NCBI GenBank assembly: GCA_011053095.1
Contig: DRHS01000238.1
Span: 1-43,475 of the forward strand
Source of the DNA: Bacteroides sp.
Lineage (GTDB): Bacteria > Bacteroidota > Bacteroidia > Bacteroidales > SM23-62
Direction: 5' to 3'
DNA length: 43,475 nt
Both the position numbers and the translations under genes were made by a program. Shown piece by piece: positions 34,968-43,472 of the stretch (its first letter is position 1; each line of letters starts with the position of its first letter). The notes beneath the pieces were generated by a model. The model saw only the letters and a list, made by a program, of their open reading frames with translations. It did no database searches and was not told the DNA's origin.

Positions 34968-35007
34968 TTCCCACTTTTCACCACTTTCTCCCATTTTTTG
35001 ACACTTT
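34968..35007 (-). promoter_or_regulatory. MraZ operator: four phased decamers
   Basis: On the minus strand, reading toward mraZ, four consecutive decamers are AAAGTGTCAA (34998-35007), AAAATGGGAG (34988-34997), AAAGTGGTGA (34978-34987) and AAAGTGGGAA (34968-34977). Their period is exactly 10. They fit both published MraZ patterns, TGGG-type repeats every 10 nt and the mycoplasma AAAGTG[T/G]N3 form. The last decamer runs into AATATTTG, a seven-of-eight match to TAnnTTTG, so bound MraZ would cover the promoter. Confidence 0.82.
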
Positions 35008-35085
35008 GTTAAAAACTTTTAGTCAATTAATGTATCTATCTGTTTTTCTGATACTTACGGCAGTTTTACTTTTCCAGTAAATGCC

Positions 35086-35119
35086 TTTGAAGTGTTTTTT
35101 ACAATTTTTATTTACTTTG
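35086..35119 (+). promoter_or_regulatory. promoter candidate for the acyltransferase pair
   Basis: TTTG (35086-35089), a 22-nt spacer and TTACTTTG (35112-35119, seven of eight to TAnnTTTG) lie 42 nt before the first acyltransferase start. The gap is shared with the divergent mraZ promoter, but the two do not overlap. Confidence 0.4.
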
Positions 35120-35161
35120 TATCTGCCTGACACGGGTATAATTCTGGAAAAAAAGATCTAA

Positions 35162-36109
35162 ATGACTGAAAACCCCAAAAGCAAATCCAACCAGGCCAAA
35201 AAACAGGTTGTCGGGCCAGAATCCTCAAACGGACATGCTGAAAATGAGGTAAAGTCCTCTGAATCAAAACCCCTCCAGCAAATTGACATCCGGAAAGTTT
35301 TTCATGAAAAAAGCCCCGGTATTGCGAAATTCCTGCCTGGATTTGTATACCGCTACCTGAACAGTATTTTTCACCTGGATTGGTTCAATAAATTCATGGA
35401 GCAGCACGGTGACAAGGATGGAATGAGTTTTCTCAAAGCCCTTTTCGAAGAATTTAATGTAAAAATGACATTCGTTGGTGAGGAAAATCTGCCTGAAAAC
35501 GGGCGGTTTCTTTTTGTCTCCAACCATCCCCTGGGTGGTTTTGACGGTGATATGCTTATTTATATGATCCGCCAGCATTACCCCAGGATAATAGTCCTCG
35601 TCAACGACGTCTTGATGAATATAAAAAACCTGGCTGAGTTCTTTGTGCCGATAAATAAGCACGGGGGACAGGCAAGGGATAATGTCAGGCTGCTCGATGA
35701 AACCTATCGTTCCGACGCTCAGATCCTGTCTTTTCCCTCGGGACTTGTATCCAGGAAAATAAAAGGAGTTGTACAGGATCTTGAATGGCAGAAAAGTTTT
35801 ATTGTAAAAGCGGTGAAATATCAGAGAGACGTTATTCCCATTCATGTGAGCGGACACAACACCAAACGTTTTTACCGAGTGGCTAATTTTCGAAAATTTT
35901 TCAGGATTAAATGGAACCTTGAAATGTTCTTTTTGCCGGACGAATCCTACAAGCATCGTCACAAGAGTTTCACATTCACCATTGGAAAACCCATTCCGTA
36001 TTCTACTTTTGACAGATCAAATAAGCCCATGGAATGGGCAGCTCTCGTTCGAGAACTGGTTTACCGGCTGCCAGTGGAAGATAATCCGACTTTACCCGGA
36101 GCAGAATAA
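35162..36109 (+). CDS. PlsC-like acyltransferase, amino-lipid O-acyltransferase candidate
   Basis: 315 residues. A charged N-terminal 40 residues is followed by a lysophospholipid-acyltransferase-like domain. The acceptor motif is NHPLGGFDG (His122, Asp128), an H-x5-D spacing seen in the hemolysin/OlsF-like branch instead of the classic H-x4-D. LSFPSGLVSRK corresponds to the substrate-binding FPEG-type motif. It is followed 33 nt later by a GNAT-type acyltransferase. Such pairs make glycine, ornithine or related amino-acid lipids by N- then O-acylation (GlsB/GlsA in Bacteroides, OlsB/OlsA or OlsF elsewhere). The head group cannot be read from sequence. Confidence 0.75.
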   Translation: MTENPKSKSNQAKKQVVGPESSNGHAENEVKSSESKPLQQIDIRKVFHEKSPGIAKFLPGFVYRYLNSIFHLDWFNKFMEQHGDKDGMSFLKALFEEFNVKMTFVGEENLPENGRFLFVSNHPLGGFDGDMLIYMIRQHYPRIIVLVNDVLMNIKNLAEFFVPINKHGGQARDNVRLLDETYRSDAQILSFPSGLVSRKIKGVVQDLEWQKSFIVKAVKYQRDVIPIHVSGHNTKRFYRVANFRKFFRIKWNLEMFFLPDESYKHRHKSFTFTIGKPIPYSTFDRSNKPMEWAALVRELVYRLPVEDNPTLPGAE

Positions 36110-36142
36110 TTCTTAACTTTACTGAAAATCATAAGCCCCCTC

Positions 36143-37168
36143 ATGAAGCCTATTGCCCACACCATTTCCAGGAAAGATATTGAAACGGAACTTACCGAAG
36201 ACAAGTTTATACGCATGACCAATAAGGCGGACAATGAATTGTACATCATCACGGCGCATGATTCGCCGAAACTGATGCATGAGATTGGACGCCTCAGGGA
36301 GCTGACTTTTCGTGCAGCAGGAGGAGGAACCGGAAACGCCGTCGACATCGATGATTTTGACACTATGGAGGATCCCTACAAGCAGCTTATTGTTTGGGAT
36401 CCGGACAAGGAAGAGATCCTGGGCGGATACCGTTTTTATCTCTGCGATGTTGATAAATCAAGGGAAGATTGTTCCAAGGTCACTCTGGCAACTGAAAAAA
36501 TTTTCGACTTTTCAGACCGTTTCCGCACCGAATATCTGCCCGATATTATAGAACTCGGAAGATCTTTTGTACAGCCGGCATATCAGTCCACAAGCAGACA
36601 GAGCAAGGGAATATACGCCCTTGATAATCTCTGGGACGGCCTTGGCGCGCTGGTGATTGACAATCCGACGAAACAATTTTTTTTCGGGAAGGTTACCATG
36701 TATCCGAACTATAACCAGAGGGCAAGAAACCTTCTCCTGTATTTTCTTGAAAAGCATTTTCCGGATAAGGAAAATCTGGTCGTACCAAAATTTCCGCTGG
36801 ATACAAAAATGAACCTGGAGGAAATGGTAAACATCTTTACAGGTCGAAACTACCTTGAAGATTATAAGATCCTCTCTCAGAAGGTCCGTGCTTTCGGAGA
36901 AAACATTCCACCTCTGATCAATGCCTACATGAGCCTGTCACCTTCCATGAAAACATTTGGCACGGTGATTAATCCGGCCTTCGGGGAGGTGGAAGAAACA
37001 GCCATAATAATCAACATGAATGATGTGTACAAGCAAAAAGTTGAAAGGCATATCTTAAGCTATTCCCCTCAGAGCAAGTACCAGATATTCAGGCTAATCA
37101 ACCGAATTCGCCGAATGAGAAAAATCTACAGTTCTTCTAAAAAGAATGATTCAAAAGGAAAAAGATGA
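36143..37168 (+). CDS. GNAT/hemolysin-like N-acyltransferase, amino-lipid synthesis candidate
   Basis: 341 residues. An N-terminal GNAT-like acyltransferase domain (about 35-210) has ELTFRAAGGGTG, DPYKQLIVWDPDKEEILGGY and IIELGRSFVQPAYQ, resembling OlsB/GlsB and autoinducer-synthase-like enzymes that take acyl groups from acyl-ACP. A C-terminal extension of about 130 residues (from VVPKFPLDTKMNLEEMV) ends in a basic RRMRK..SSKK tail. Coupled with the preceding O-acyltransferase, it would make the lyso-form of the lipid. It converges on purF with a 25-nt gap. Confidence 0.72.
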   Translation: MKPIAHTISRKDIETELTEDKFIRMTNKADNELYIITAHDSPKLMHEIGRLRELTFRAAGGGTGNAVDIDDFDTMEDPYKQLIVWDPDKEEILGGYRFYLCDVDKSREDCSKVTLATEKIFDFSDRFRTEYLPDIIELGRSFVQPAYQSTSRQSKGIYALDNLWDGLGALVIDNPTKQFFFGKVTMYPNYNQRARNLLLYFLEKHFPDKENLVVPKFPLDTKMNLEEMVNIFTGRNYLEDYKILSQKVRAFGENIPPLINAYMSLSPSMKTFGTVINPAFGEVEETAIIINMNDVYKQKVERHILSYSPQSKYQIFRLINRIRRMRKIYSSSKKNDSKGKR

Positions 37169-37171
37169 TTC

Positions 37172-37194
37172 ATCAAAGCCCGGTGCTGCTTGAT
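37172..37194. terminator. possible bidirectional hairpin between converging genes
   Basis: ATCAA (37172-37176) pairs with TTGAT (37190-37194), with an inner AGC/GCT and a 2-nt bulge. It begins 3 nt after the acyltransferase stop and touches the first base of the purF stop. There is no T-run, so it is a weak candidate. Confidence 0.28.
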
Positions 37195-39095
37195 CAGTAG
37201 GCCCGTATGTTTTTACCCTTGATGAAGTTAATAAAGGATTGGTTTACCACCAGGTTCCCTCCCGGTGTCGGATAGTCCCCTGTAAAATACCAGTCTCCCG
37301 AATGATCCGGGCAGGCTCTATGCAAATCGTCCACAGTCTGGTAAACAATCTTTACTTCAGCATTTATGCCTTTGGTGGTAAGCAGTTCGCCAATTTTTTC
37401 AGATATCTGTTCGTACGTGAAGGGCTCATAGATCCTTATCACCTGGTTTACGATCTTTTCCCATGGTTTTTCAAGTTCTGCAACCGCAGCGTTATAAACC
37501 TCATTAAGGACGGCTTCCTTACCATTTTCCTTCAGCAGGGCAATTGCGGCCTGAAATGCAACGAAATCTCCCAGCTTAGCCATATCAATTCCATAACAAT
37601 CCGGGTAGCGTAACTGCGGAGAGGAAGAAACAATTACGATCCGTTTGGGTCCCAGGCGATCAAGGATCTTCAGAATGCTTTCCCTAAGTGTGGTTCCCCG
37701 TACAATGCTGTCATCGATTACTACCAGATTGTCCCGGTCATGTCGTACGGTTCCATAAGTAATATCGTAAACATGTCCAACAAGGTCATCCCGGCCGGCA
37801 TCCTGTGAAATAAATGTGCGCAGCTTAACATCCTTGACCGCTATTTTTTCTATCCGGGGCCGGCGGCTGATAAGTTTTTCGATCTGTGCAGGCGTCATAT
37901 TGCAGGCTTCCTTCACAAGGATATTTCTTTTCTCCCTGTTCATATGGTCTTCAATACCTGCTATCATACCATAGAAAGCAGTTTCAGCAGTATTGGGAAT
38001 AAAGGAGAATACCGTTTGGTCTAAATCATTGTCAATTGCTTTGAGTATAGCGGGGGTCAGCAAATTACCCAGTTTTTTCCTTTCACGATATATATCTTTA
38101 TCGCTTCCGCGGGAAAAGTAGATCCTCTCAAATGAGCATGATTTTTTCTCCTGGGGTTCCCGAATCATTTCCATAGACACCCGGCCATTTTTCTTTATGA
38201 TCAAAGCGTGCCCGGGTTCAACCTCATAGATCTGCTCCGAGGGAACATTCATTACCGTCTGTATCACAGGACGCTCGGATGTCACTACCACTATCTCTTC
38301 ATCGCGGTAAAAGAATCCCGGACGGATTCCCCAGGGGTCTCTATAGGCAAACGCATCACCATGTCCTATCAGTCCCGCGATCAAATGTCCCCCATCCCAT
38401 CTCTTACTCGCCTCTTCCAGTATTTTTACCACATCGAGATTTTCACCAATAAGATCAGAAATCTCTATGTTCTCGTGTCCTTCCTTTTTAAACTTCTCGA
38501 ACAGGCTCTGGTTCTCCTCGTCAAGAAAGTGGCCTATTTTCTCCAATATGGTGACCGTATCTGAGAAGTCCTTTGGATGCTGACCCAGTTCAACAAGTTT
38601 ATTGAATTGTTCCTCCACATTGGTCAGGTTAAAATTCCCGGCCAGTACAAGGTTCCTGGATTTCCAATTGTTCTGTCGCATGACCGGATGAACATTGTCC
38701 AATTTATTCTTTCCGTAGGTACCGTAGCGCAGATGTCCCAGGTACAACTCCCCTGCAAAAGGCAAATGCTCTTTTGCCCAGTTTGCATCCTTAAAACGGT
38801 TAGGGTGCTTGCGCTCAGATTTTTTAAAATCGGAGGTAATTTTTCGGAAGACGTCGTCGATTGCGGCCTGTTCTGCTGAACGGTGACGGGAAATGAATTT
38901 GTTCCCCGGAAGGGTATCGAGATTAATACAGGCAACACCGGCACCATCCTGTCCCCTGTTATGCTGCTTTTCCATTAACAGGTAGAGCTTGTTGAGTCCG
39001 TACTTCCATGTGCCGTATTTGTACTGATAATATTCCAGCGGTTGAAGTAGCCGGATCAAGGCAACTCCACATTCATGTTTAATCAGTTCACTCAT
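37194..39095 (-). CDS. purF: amidophosphoribosyltransferase, long Bacteroidetes form
   Basis: Commits PRPP and glutamine to purine synthesis; 633 residues, against about 500 for the E. coli enzyme. The N-terminal nucleophile domain has its cysteine in KHECGVALIRLL (Cys9, so an 8-residue propeptide is expected). Glutamine-site segments are QHNRGQDGAG, YLGHLRYGTYG and DPWGIRPGFF. The phosphoribosyltransferase domain has the PRPP loop VVIDDSIVRGTT (D461-D462). Extra length lies between the glutaminase strands (RSAEQAAIDD to WAKEHLP) and at the C terminus. A GGGG-type ribosome-binding run precedes the ATG. A second, short PurF may exist elsewhere in the genome. Confidence 0.88.
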   Translation of the reverse strand: MSELIKHECGVALIRLLQPLEYYQYKYGTWKYGLNKLYLLMEKQHNRGQDGAGVACINLDTLPGNKFISRHRSAEQAAIDDVFRKITSDFKKSERKHPNRFKDANWAKEHLPFAGELYLGHLRYGTYGKNKLDNVHPVMRQNNWKSRNLVLAGNFNLTNVEEQFNKLVELGQHPKDFSDTVTILEKIGHFLDEENQSLFEKFKKEGHENIEISDLIGENLDVVKILEEASKRWDGGHLIAGLIGHGDAFAYRDPWGIRPGFFYRDEEIVVVTSERPVIQTVMNVPSEQIYEVEPGHALIIKKNGRVSMEMIREPQEKKSCSFERIYFSRGSDKDIYRERKKLGNLLTPAILKAIDNDLDQTVFSFIPNTAETAFYGMIAGIEDHMNREKRNILVKEACNMTPAQIEKLISRRPRIEKIAVKDVKLRTFISQDAGRDDLVGHVYDITYGTVRHDRDNLVVIDDSIVRGTTLRESILKILDRLGPKRIVIVSSSPQLRYPDCYGIDMAKLGDFVAFQAAIALLKENGKEAVLNEVYNAAVAELEKPWEKIVNQVIRIYEPFTYEQISEKIGELLTTKGINAEVKIVYQTVDDLHRACPDHSGDWYFTGDYPTPGGNLVVNQSFINFIKGKNIRAY

Positions 39096-39141
39096 TCACC
39101 CCTTTTTGTAAATCCTCCAGCCATTTCACAAGAGAAAAGAT

Positions 39142-39621
39142 TTAGTAATAGTCCGTTACTTTTTCTGGAAAATCGATTATATCGTAGACTATAAATGCAG
39201 TTGGGAAATCTCTTTTTATTGTATTCAGAAGTTTCAGGGTCTCGGATTTGCTCCTGTATCCTCCGGCATAAACTTTAAAATTAGGATCATCATAAATTAC
39301 GTCATTTCGAATACCCTCATATTTCCTGAGGAAACGACCCTTGGTCTCGTAGGCCTCTTCCCGGGAATTATGGGCTGATCCTGAATAGATTCTGATCCAG
39401 TAACACGGTATTCCCTCAAGCTTCCTGTTTTGCTCGATGAAATTAAGCAGAATTTCATCGAGTTTCTGTTCCTGTATTACCTGAACCTCCCCACCCGGTG
39501 TAGTTTCATAAAACAGCTGACTAAAGATCTTAGATTCTGTTTCAGTCGGGGGATCTTCCTGTGCCCTCGCCATATGAGATAAGAGGCTCAAAATCAATGT
39601 GATATATAAGAATCTGTGCAT
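39142..39621 (-). CDS. secreted SPOR-domain-like protein
   Basis: 159 residues from the ATG at 39621, chosen because it begins the signal peptide MHRFLYITLILSLLSHMARAQ; the open frame extends upstream to 39759 without signal-like features. The C-terminal half (about 70-150) has the SPOR layout: CYWIRIYSGSAHNSREEAYE, then YDDPNFKVYAGGYRSKSETLKLL and FIVYDIIDF. SPOR domains bind denuded glycan strands of peptidoglycan, often at the septum. It lies 46 nt upstream of purF on the same strand. Confidence 0.75.
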   Translation of the reverse strand: MHRFLYITLILSLLSHMARAQEDPPTETESKIFSQLFYETTPGGEVQVIQEQKLDEILLNFIEQNRKLEGIPCYWIRIYSGSAHNSREEAYETKGRFLRKYEGIRNDVIYDDPNFKVYAGGYRSKSETLKLLNTIKRDFPTAFIVYDIIDFPEKVTDYY

Positions 39622-39638
39622 ATCAATGAATTCAACAA

Positions 39639-39646
39639 CAAAAATA
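39639..39646 (-). promoter_or_regulatory. -7 box candidate for the SPOR-protein gene
   Basis: TATTTTTG on the minus strand is a full match to TAnnTTTG, 17 nt before the ATG at 39621, in the 136-bp divergent gap with the antiporter gene. The -33 region is AT-rich without a clear TTG. No good plus-strand promoter was found for the antiporter. Confidence 0.4.
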
Positions 39647-39757
39647 AGAAAAAAAATCAGGCGTAAAATATTTAAGGAAGTATGTACATATAACGTTCCA
39701 AAATGAATATTTTGTAAATTGTAGGACCATTTTGTACTGAAAAATACATCCCAACCC

Positions 39758-42724
39758 ATGAATAATACTACCAGACCCTTTCTCCTGCCGTTGTTTTTCT
39801 TTGCTATCCTGATGTTATTTACTGAAGGATTAATGGCCTCAACGGTTGCAGGTGGAAAAATAATGACAGACCTGGATGATACGGCCCGAATTGAAGTAAT
39901 TAAACATGAAACCGGTGAAATACCTCATGAAGAACCAGGCCCGGTCGATGCCCATGCTGAAGGTGGACATAAAAGCAATATGTTCCCGCTTTTATTTATC
40001 ATTATAGCCCTGATAATTGGAGCAGGAACCCGGCACTGGCTGAGAAAGAGTCCCCTGCCATTCACCGTGTCATTGCTTATTATTGGATTGGGACTGGGAG
40101 CGGCCAACCGACTTGGATGGTTTGAGGTCTGGCATATCGGATCCCTGTCACTCAATATTGACTGGCTTGGACAATCACTTAACTGGGCGGGCAAAATAGA
40201 TCCGCACCTGATACTGTACGTATTCCTTCCCACCCTTATTTTTGAGGCTGCCTTTGCCATGGACGTTCATACATTTAAGAAGTCAGTGACAAATGCAACT
40301 TTGCTTGCTGTACCCGGGATTATTATAGCACTTATTTTGACAGCTGCCATTGTAATTGGATTGAAGGGAGCAGGACTTGGTTTTGCAGGTTGGGGATGGC
40401 CAATGGCACTTCTTTTTGGAGCAGTGGTAAGTGCCACTGACCCAGTAGCCGTTGTAGCCTTGCTGAAAGATCTGGGTGCGAGTAAAAAACTAGGGACACT
40501 TATAGAGGGAGAATCCCTTCTGAATGACGGGACCGCCATCGTAATATTTATGGTTCTTCTGGCATCAATCACTGGAACTGCCTCCGATACCTCACCCATT
40601 GTTGTGTTTTTCAGAGTCGCAGTAGGCGGAGTCTTTGTCGGGATATTCTTCGGCTGGTTGACCATCCGCTGGGTAAAAAAGGTGTTTAACGATGCTCTGA
40701 TCGAGATCACAGTAATCGTTGCTGCTGCTTACCTGACCTTTTTCGTGGCAGAGTATTTTCTGCATGTATCGGGTGTACTCGGACTTGTATCACTTGGACT
40801 GATGATGGCGGGTGTGGGAAGAACCCGGATAAGTCCCGAAGTAGAACACTTCCTCCACGAATTCTGGGAGCTGGCCGCATTCTTTGCCAACACATTGATC
40901 TTCGTGATTGTTGGTGTTGTAATTGCCAATAACTCCAAGTTTACCGGACATGATTTCCTGTTGCTGTTCATCATTTACATCGGGGTGCATGTGGTTCGTG
41001 CCATCGTAATTGTAGCATTGTACCCGCTCATGCGGAGGGCAGGTTATGGCCTGCCAAAAAAAGATGCCATTGTTGTCTGGTATGGTGCTTTGCGTGGTGC
41101 TATAGGTCTTGCACTTGCACTTATCGTTGCTGCCGAGGCCAGCATAGACCAGGAGATCCGGGATACTTTTCTGTTTCTTACCGCGGGAATGGTAACCCTG
41201 TTCTCGCTGATTAATGCAACAACTATTAAGTATGTGGTAAATGGATTGGGATTGACCAAAGTGGCACCTGCCAAAGCTCTTATGATGATAACTGCTAAAA
41301 GCTACCTGAGGCAGAGTACCGAAAACTCAATCAATAAATTTAAAAAAGACCGTTTTCTCAACAGGGCAGACTGGGAAATCGTTAACACTTTTCTTCCGGA
41401 GAAGGTGGATACTAAAAATAAGGAAGAACTTCATCTGGATTCTCAGATGGAAGAAACCCGCAGAAGGATTCTCGAACGTGAGAAAAGCAGCTACTGGAAT
41501 CAGTTCCGCGAAGGTATGCTTGGGCCGACTGCTGTACGCAGGCTTACTGATGCAATTAATGAGATCATGGATGAAGGGGGACTCGTATCCCTGTCGAAGC
41601 GAAAAGACCTTGAACAGGAATGGAAAACTCCGAAGATCCTTGGAAAATTGCAAAGCATGCCCATCCTGGGAAAGGTATCCCAGCGATTTTTCTTTGAACG
41701 CCTTTCAACCAGTTATGATTCCGCTCGCGGATTTGTACAGGCCCAGGATGAAAGCCTTAAACTAATCGAGAATATGCTTATTGCCCAGGACGATGAGGGT
41801 GAAGGAATAGACCATAATAACCTCACAATCATCGAAGCAGAGATCAATGAAAACAAAATCCATGGACTAACCTTCCTTCGAAACCTCCGGAATTCTTACC
41901 CCGAGATTTACAATGCAATTGCCACCAGACAGGCAATACGATCTGTTCTGAATTATGAGAAACGGATGGTTGAACGATTGCTGAACAAGGGCCGTGTCGA
42001 TTCAGGTGAGGCAGGCAAGATTATTTCAGGAATTGAAGAAAGGATGAAGAGGCTGATGGACCGTCCGCCGGCCCTGGAACTGCCTAAGCCTGTCGAATTG
42101 TTGCGAGATATTAGCTGGCTCGCCGGACTCGAGGAGACAACCTTTAACCGGGTTGTTAAGGAATTCCAGAATCGTGTATACGCGGTTGATGCAACTCTTG
42201 TCAAGGAAAAGGGACCTGGTGACGGACTTTTTGTAGTAGTAAGGGGACAGGTCAAGATATCCGTACAGGATAAGGTTGTGGATATCCTTGGTCCAGGATC
42301 CGTAATCGGTGAAATGGCTGTACTGACAGGATTGCAGAGGACTGCAACGGTTTCTGCAGAATCTCCGGTAACCGTCCTCTGGATGAGCACATCCAAAATG
42401 AAATCAATCATGAAGAACTCTAAGGATCTTGAAAACCGCCTTTGGAAATTTGCCTCTATGCGGTTTGCCATGAACCTACTGAGTCACAAGAAACCCTATG
42501 ACCAATGGCAGCAGAATGAATTCAGGCTATGGCTTGCTGCAGGGGATATAATGTACCCGGATGAAAGTGGACATATAGACTTAAAGGGGAAAGTCGGTAT
42601 ACTTGTTACCGGGAAGGCCACAACAATGGATAAGGAACAAATACTTACAGCCCCCAATATTCTTGAAAATTCAGACTACACCTACAGTTCAAATTCAAGG
42701 GTGTTCATCCGGGAACAAAGATGA
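39758..42724 (+). CDS. Na+/H+ antiporter (CPA1/NhaP type) with C-terminal cyclic-nucleotide-binding domain
   Basis: 988 residues. An N-terminal signal-like helix (about 9-26) and a His/Glu-rich extracytoplasmic stretch (about 45-74, HETGEIPHEEP, DAHAEGGH) precede the exchanger domain (about 77-510, some 12-13 TM). Its hallmarks are VVSATDPVAVVALLKDLGA and LIEGESLLNDGTAIVIF (about 222-265). A long soluble helical region follows (510-790). A cNMP-binding fold sits at about 795-890, with ILGPGSVIGEMAVLTGLQRT; its GE and R-T-A residues match the phosphate-binding cassette. This resembles plant SOS1 and sperm NHE. The stop overlaps the next gene by 4 nt. Confidence 0.9.
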   Translation: MNNTTRPFLLPLFFFAILMLFTEGLMASTVAGGKIMTDLDDTARIEVIKHETGEIPHEEPGPVDAHAEGGHKSNMFPLLFIIIALIIGAGTRHWLRKSPLPFTVSLLIIGLGLGAANRLGWFEVWHIGSLSLNIDWLGQSLNWAGKIDPHLILYVFLPTLIFEAAFAMDVHTFKKSVTNATLLAVPGIIIALILTAAIVIGLKGAGLGFAGWGWPMALLFGAVVSATDPVAVVALLKDLGASKKLGTLIEGESLLNDGTAIVIFMVLLASITGTASDTSPIVVFFRVAVGGVFVGIFFGWLTIRWVKKVFNDALIEITVIVAAAYLTFFVAEYFLHVSGVLGLVSLGLMMAGVGRTRISPEVEHFLHEFWELAAFFANTLIFVIVGVVIANNSKFTGHDFLLLFIIYIGVHVVRAIVIVALYPLMRRAGYGLPKKDAIVVWYGALRGAIGLALALIVAAEASIDQEIRDTFLFLTAGMVTLFSLINATTIKYVVNGLGLTKVAPAKALMMITAKSYLRQSTENSINKFKKDRFLNRADWEIVNTFLPEKVDTKNKEELHLDSQMEETRRRILEREKSSYWNQFREGMLGPTAVRRLTDAINEIMDEGGLVSLSKRKDLEQEWKTPKILGKLQSMPILGKVSQRFFFERLSTSYDSARGFVQAQDESLKLIENMLIAQDDEGEGIDHNNLTIIEAEINENKIHGLTFLRNLRNSYPEIYNAIATRQAIRSVLNYEKRMVERLLNKGRVDSGEAGKIISGIEERMKRLMDRPPALELPKPVELLRDISWLAGLEETTFNRVVKEFQNRVYAVDATLVKEKGPGDGLFVVVRGQVKISVQDKVVDILGPGSVIGEMAVLTGLQRTATVSAESPVTVLWMSTSKMKSIMKNSKDLENRLWKFASMRFAMNLLSHKKPYDQWQQNEFRLWLAAGDIMYPDESGHIDLKGKVGILVTGKATTMDKEQILTAPNILENSDYTYSSNSRVFIREQR

Positions 42725-43362
42725 TCACTGGACTTCCGGATAAAAAAAGAGGGGTAGAGAGACTGGCGGGATCATTAACCCTACTGATAGCATTCCTGGT
42801 CGTAGCTGCTATATTTACCAGCCTGGATATACTCCCCGAATTCATAAATATTCATGAAGACCTTTCCTATCTTGGAGAGAACCTTGAACGGCTTCGTCTG
42901 AATACCTGGATCTGGTTCCTGAATTCAATCCTGATCATTCTTCTGGGTCCCCTTCTGCTTATGAGCTTCCTTCCGTATGGCAGATCATCCTCTTACCTGG
43001 CTGCATTCCTTATCAGTACAACCGGGATCCTGTATGTGATCTTCGCCACAAATGGAAATGACCTGATTTTCATTGTTCAGGATTACCTGAAATCAGCAGG
43101 TGATGAAAGCGAAATCATGGCAAGCCTTGCATACCAGATTATGGTCCACAAAACCAATCTCCAGCTTGCTGCATATACTATGGCAGGACTGAGTTCTCTT
43201 ATACTTGGACTGCTGATAGCCAGTACGGGACACCTGCCAAGGCCCATTGGTTGGCTGGCAATTTTCGGGGGACTCATTTACGCCAGTTTTGGATGGATCA
43301 GTACGGATAATATCCTGTTCACTATCGGTCGCCTGTCTTTATTGAGAATAGTGACTATATAA
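42721..43362 (+). CDS. multi-pass membrane protein, DUF4386-like
   Basis: 213 residues with about six hydrophobic segments (about 17-36, 62-84, 90-110, 147-167, 176-195, plus a weak one). The pattern of a first TM, an extracytoplasmic helix ending in LRLNTWIWFLNSILIILLGPLL, and later VHKTNLQLAAYTMAGLSSLILG resembles DUF4386-type proteins of unknown function. It starts within the antiporter stop (ATGA), so the two are translationally coupled. Its last bases overlap a minus-strand kinase-gene remnant, so its C terminus (RLSLLRIVTI) may be altered. Confidence 0.65.
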   Translation: MITGLPDKKRGVERLAGSLTLLIAFLVVAAIFTSLDILPEFINIHEDLSYLGENLERLRLNTWIWFLNSILIILLGPLLLMSFLPYGRSSSYLAAFLISTTGILYVIFATNGNDLIFIVQDYLKSAGDESEIMASLAYQIMVHKTNLQLAAYTMAGLSSLILGLLIASTGHLPRPIGWLAIFGGLIYASFGWISTDNILFTIGRLSLLRIVTI

Positions 43363-43472
43363 GGTAAGGCCCTTATGAGTTCTTTAATATATTCTACTGA
43401 ACTGAGATCCTGGTAATCTTGTTCTACCTTTTCCTTTGATGCCCGGGCATAGGATGCAAAGTGGGTGTTCAT
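43278..43472 (-). pseudogene. 5' remnant of a PAS-containing sensor histidine kinase gene
   Basis: A 64-codon frame starts MNTHFASYARASKEKVEQ and continues SSVEYIKELIRALPYIVTILNKDR. This is very like the start of a known group of PAS/histidine kinases (MNTHFA..ERAS.E...., then a helix leading to ..VLNEHRQIL.. of the first PAS strand). After about residue 47 the similarity ends (RPIVNRILSVLIHPKLA) and the frame stops inside the 3' end of the plus-strand membrane gene. The kinase body is missing, so this is probably a truncated relic. Confidence 0.45.

Noticed and set aside
35264..35962. 232-codon open frame on the minus strand
   Set aside because: It is fully antisense to the PlsC-like acyltransferase, whose motifs are clear; no family features.
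41953..42471. 172-codon minus-strand frame inside the antiporter gene
   Set aside because: Antisense shadow of the cNMP-binding region; Ser/Thr-rich composition typical of a shadow frame.
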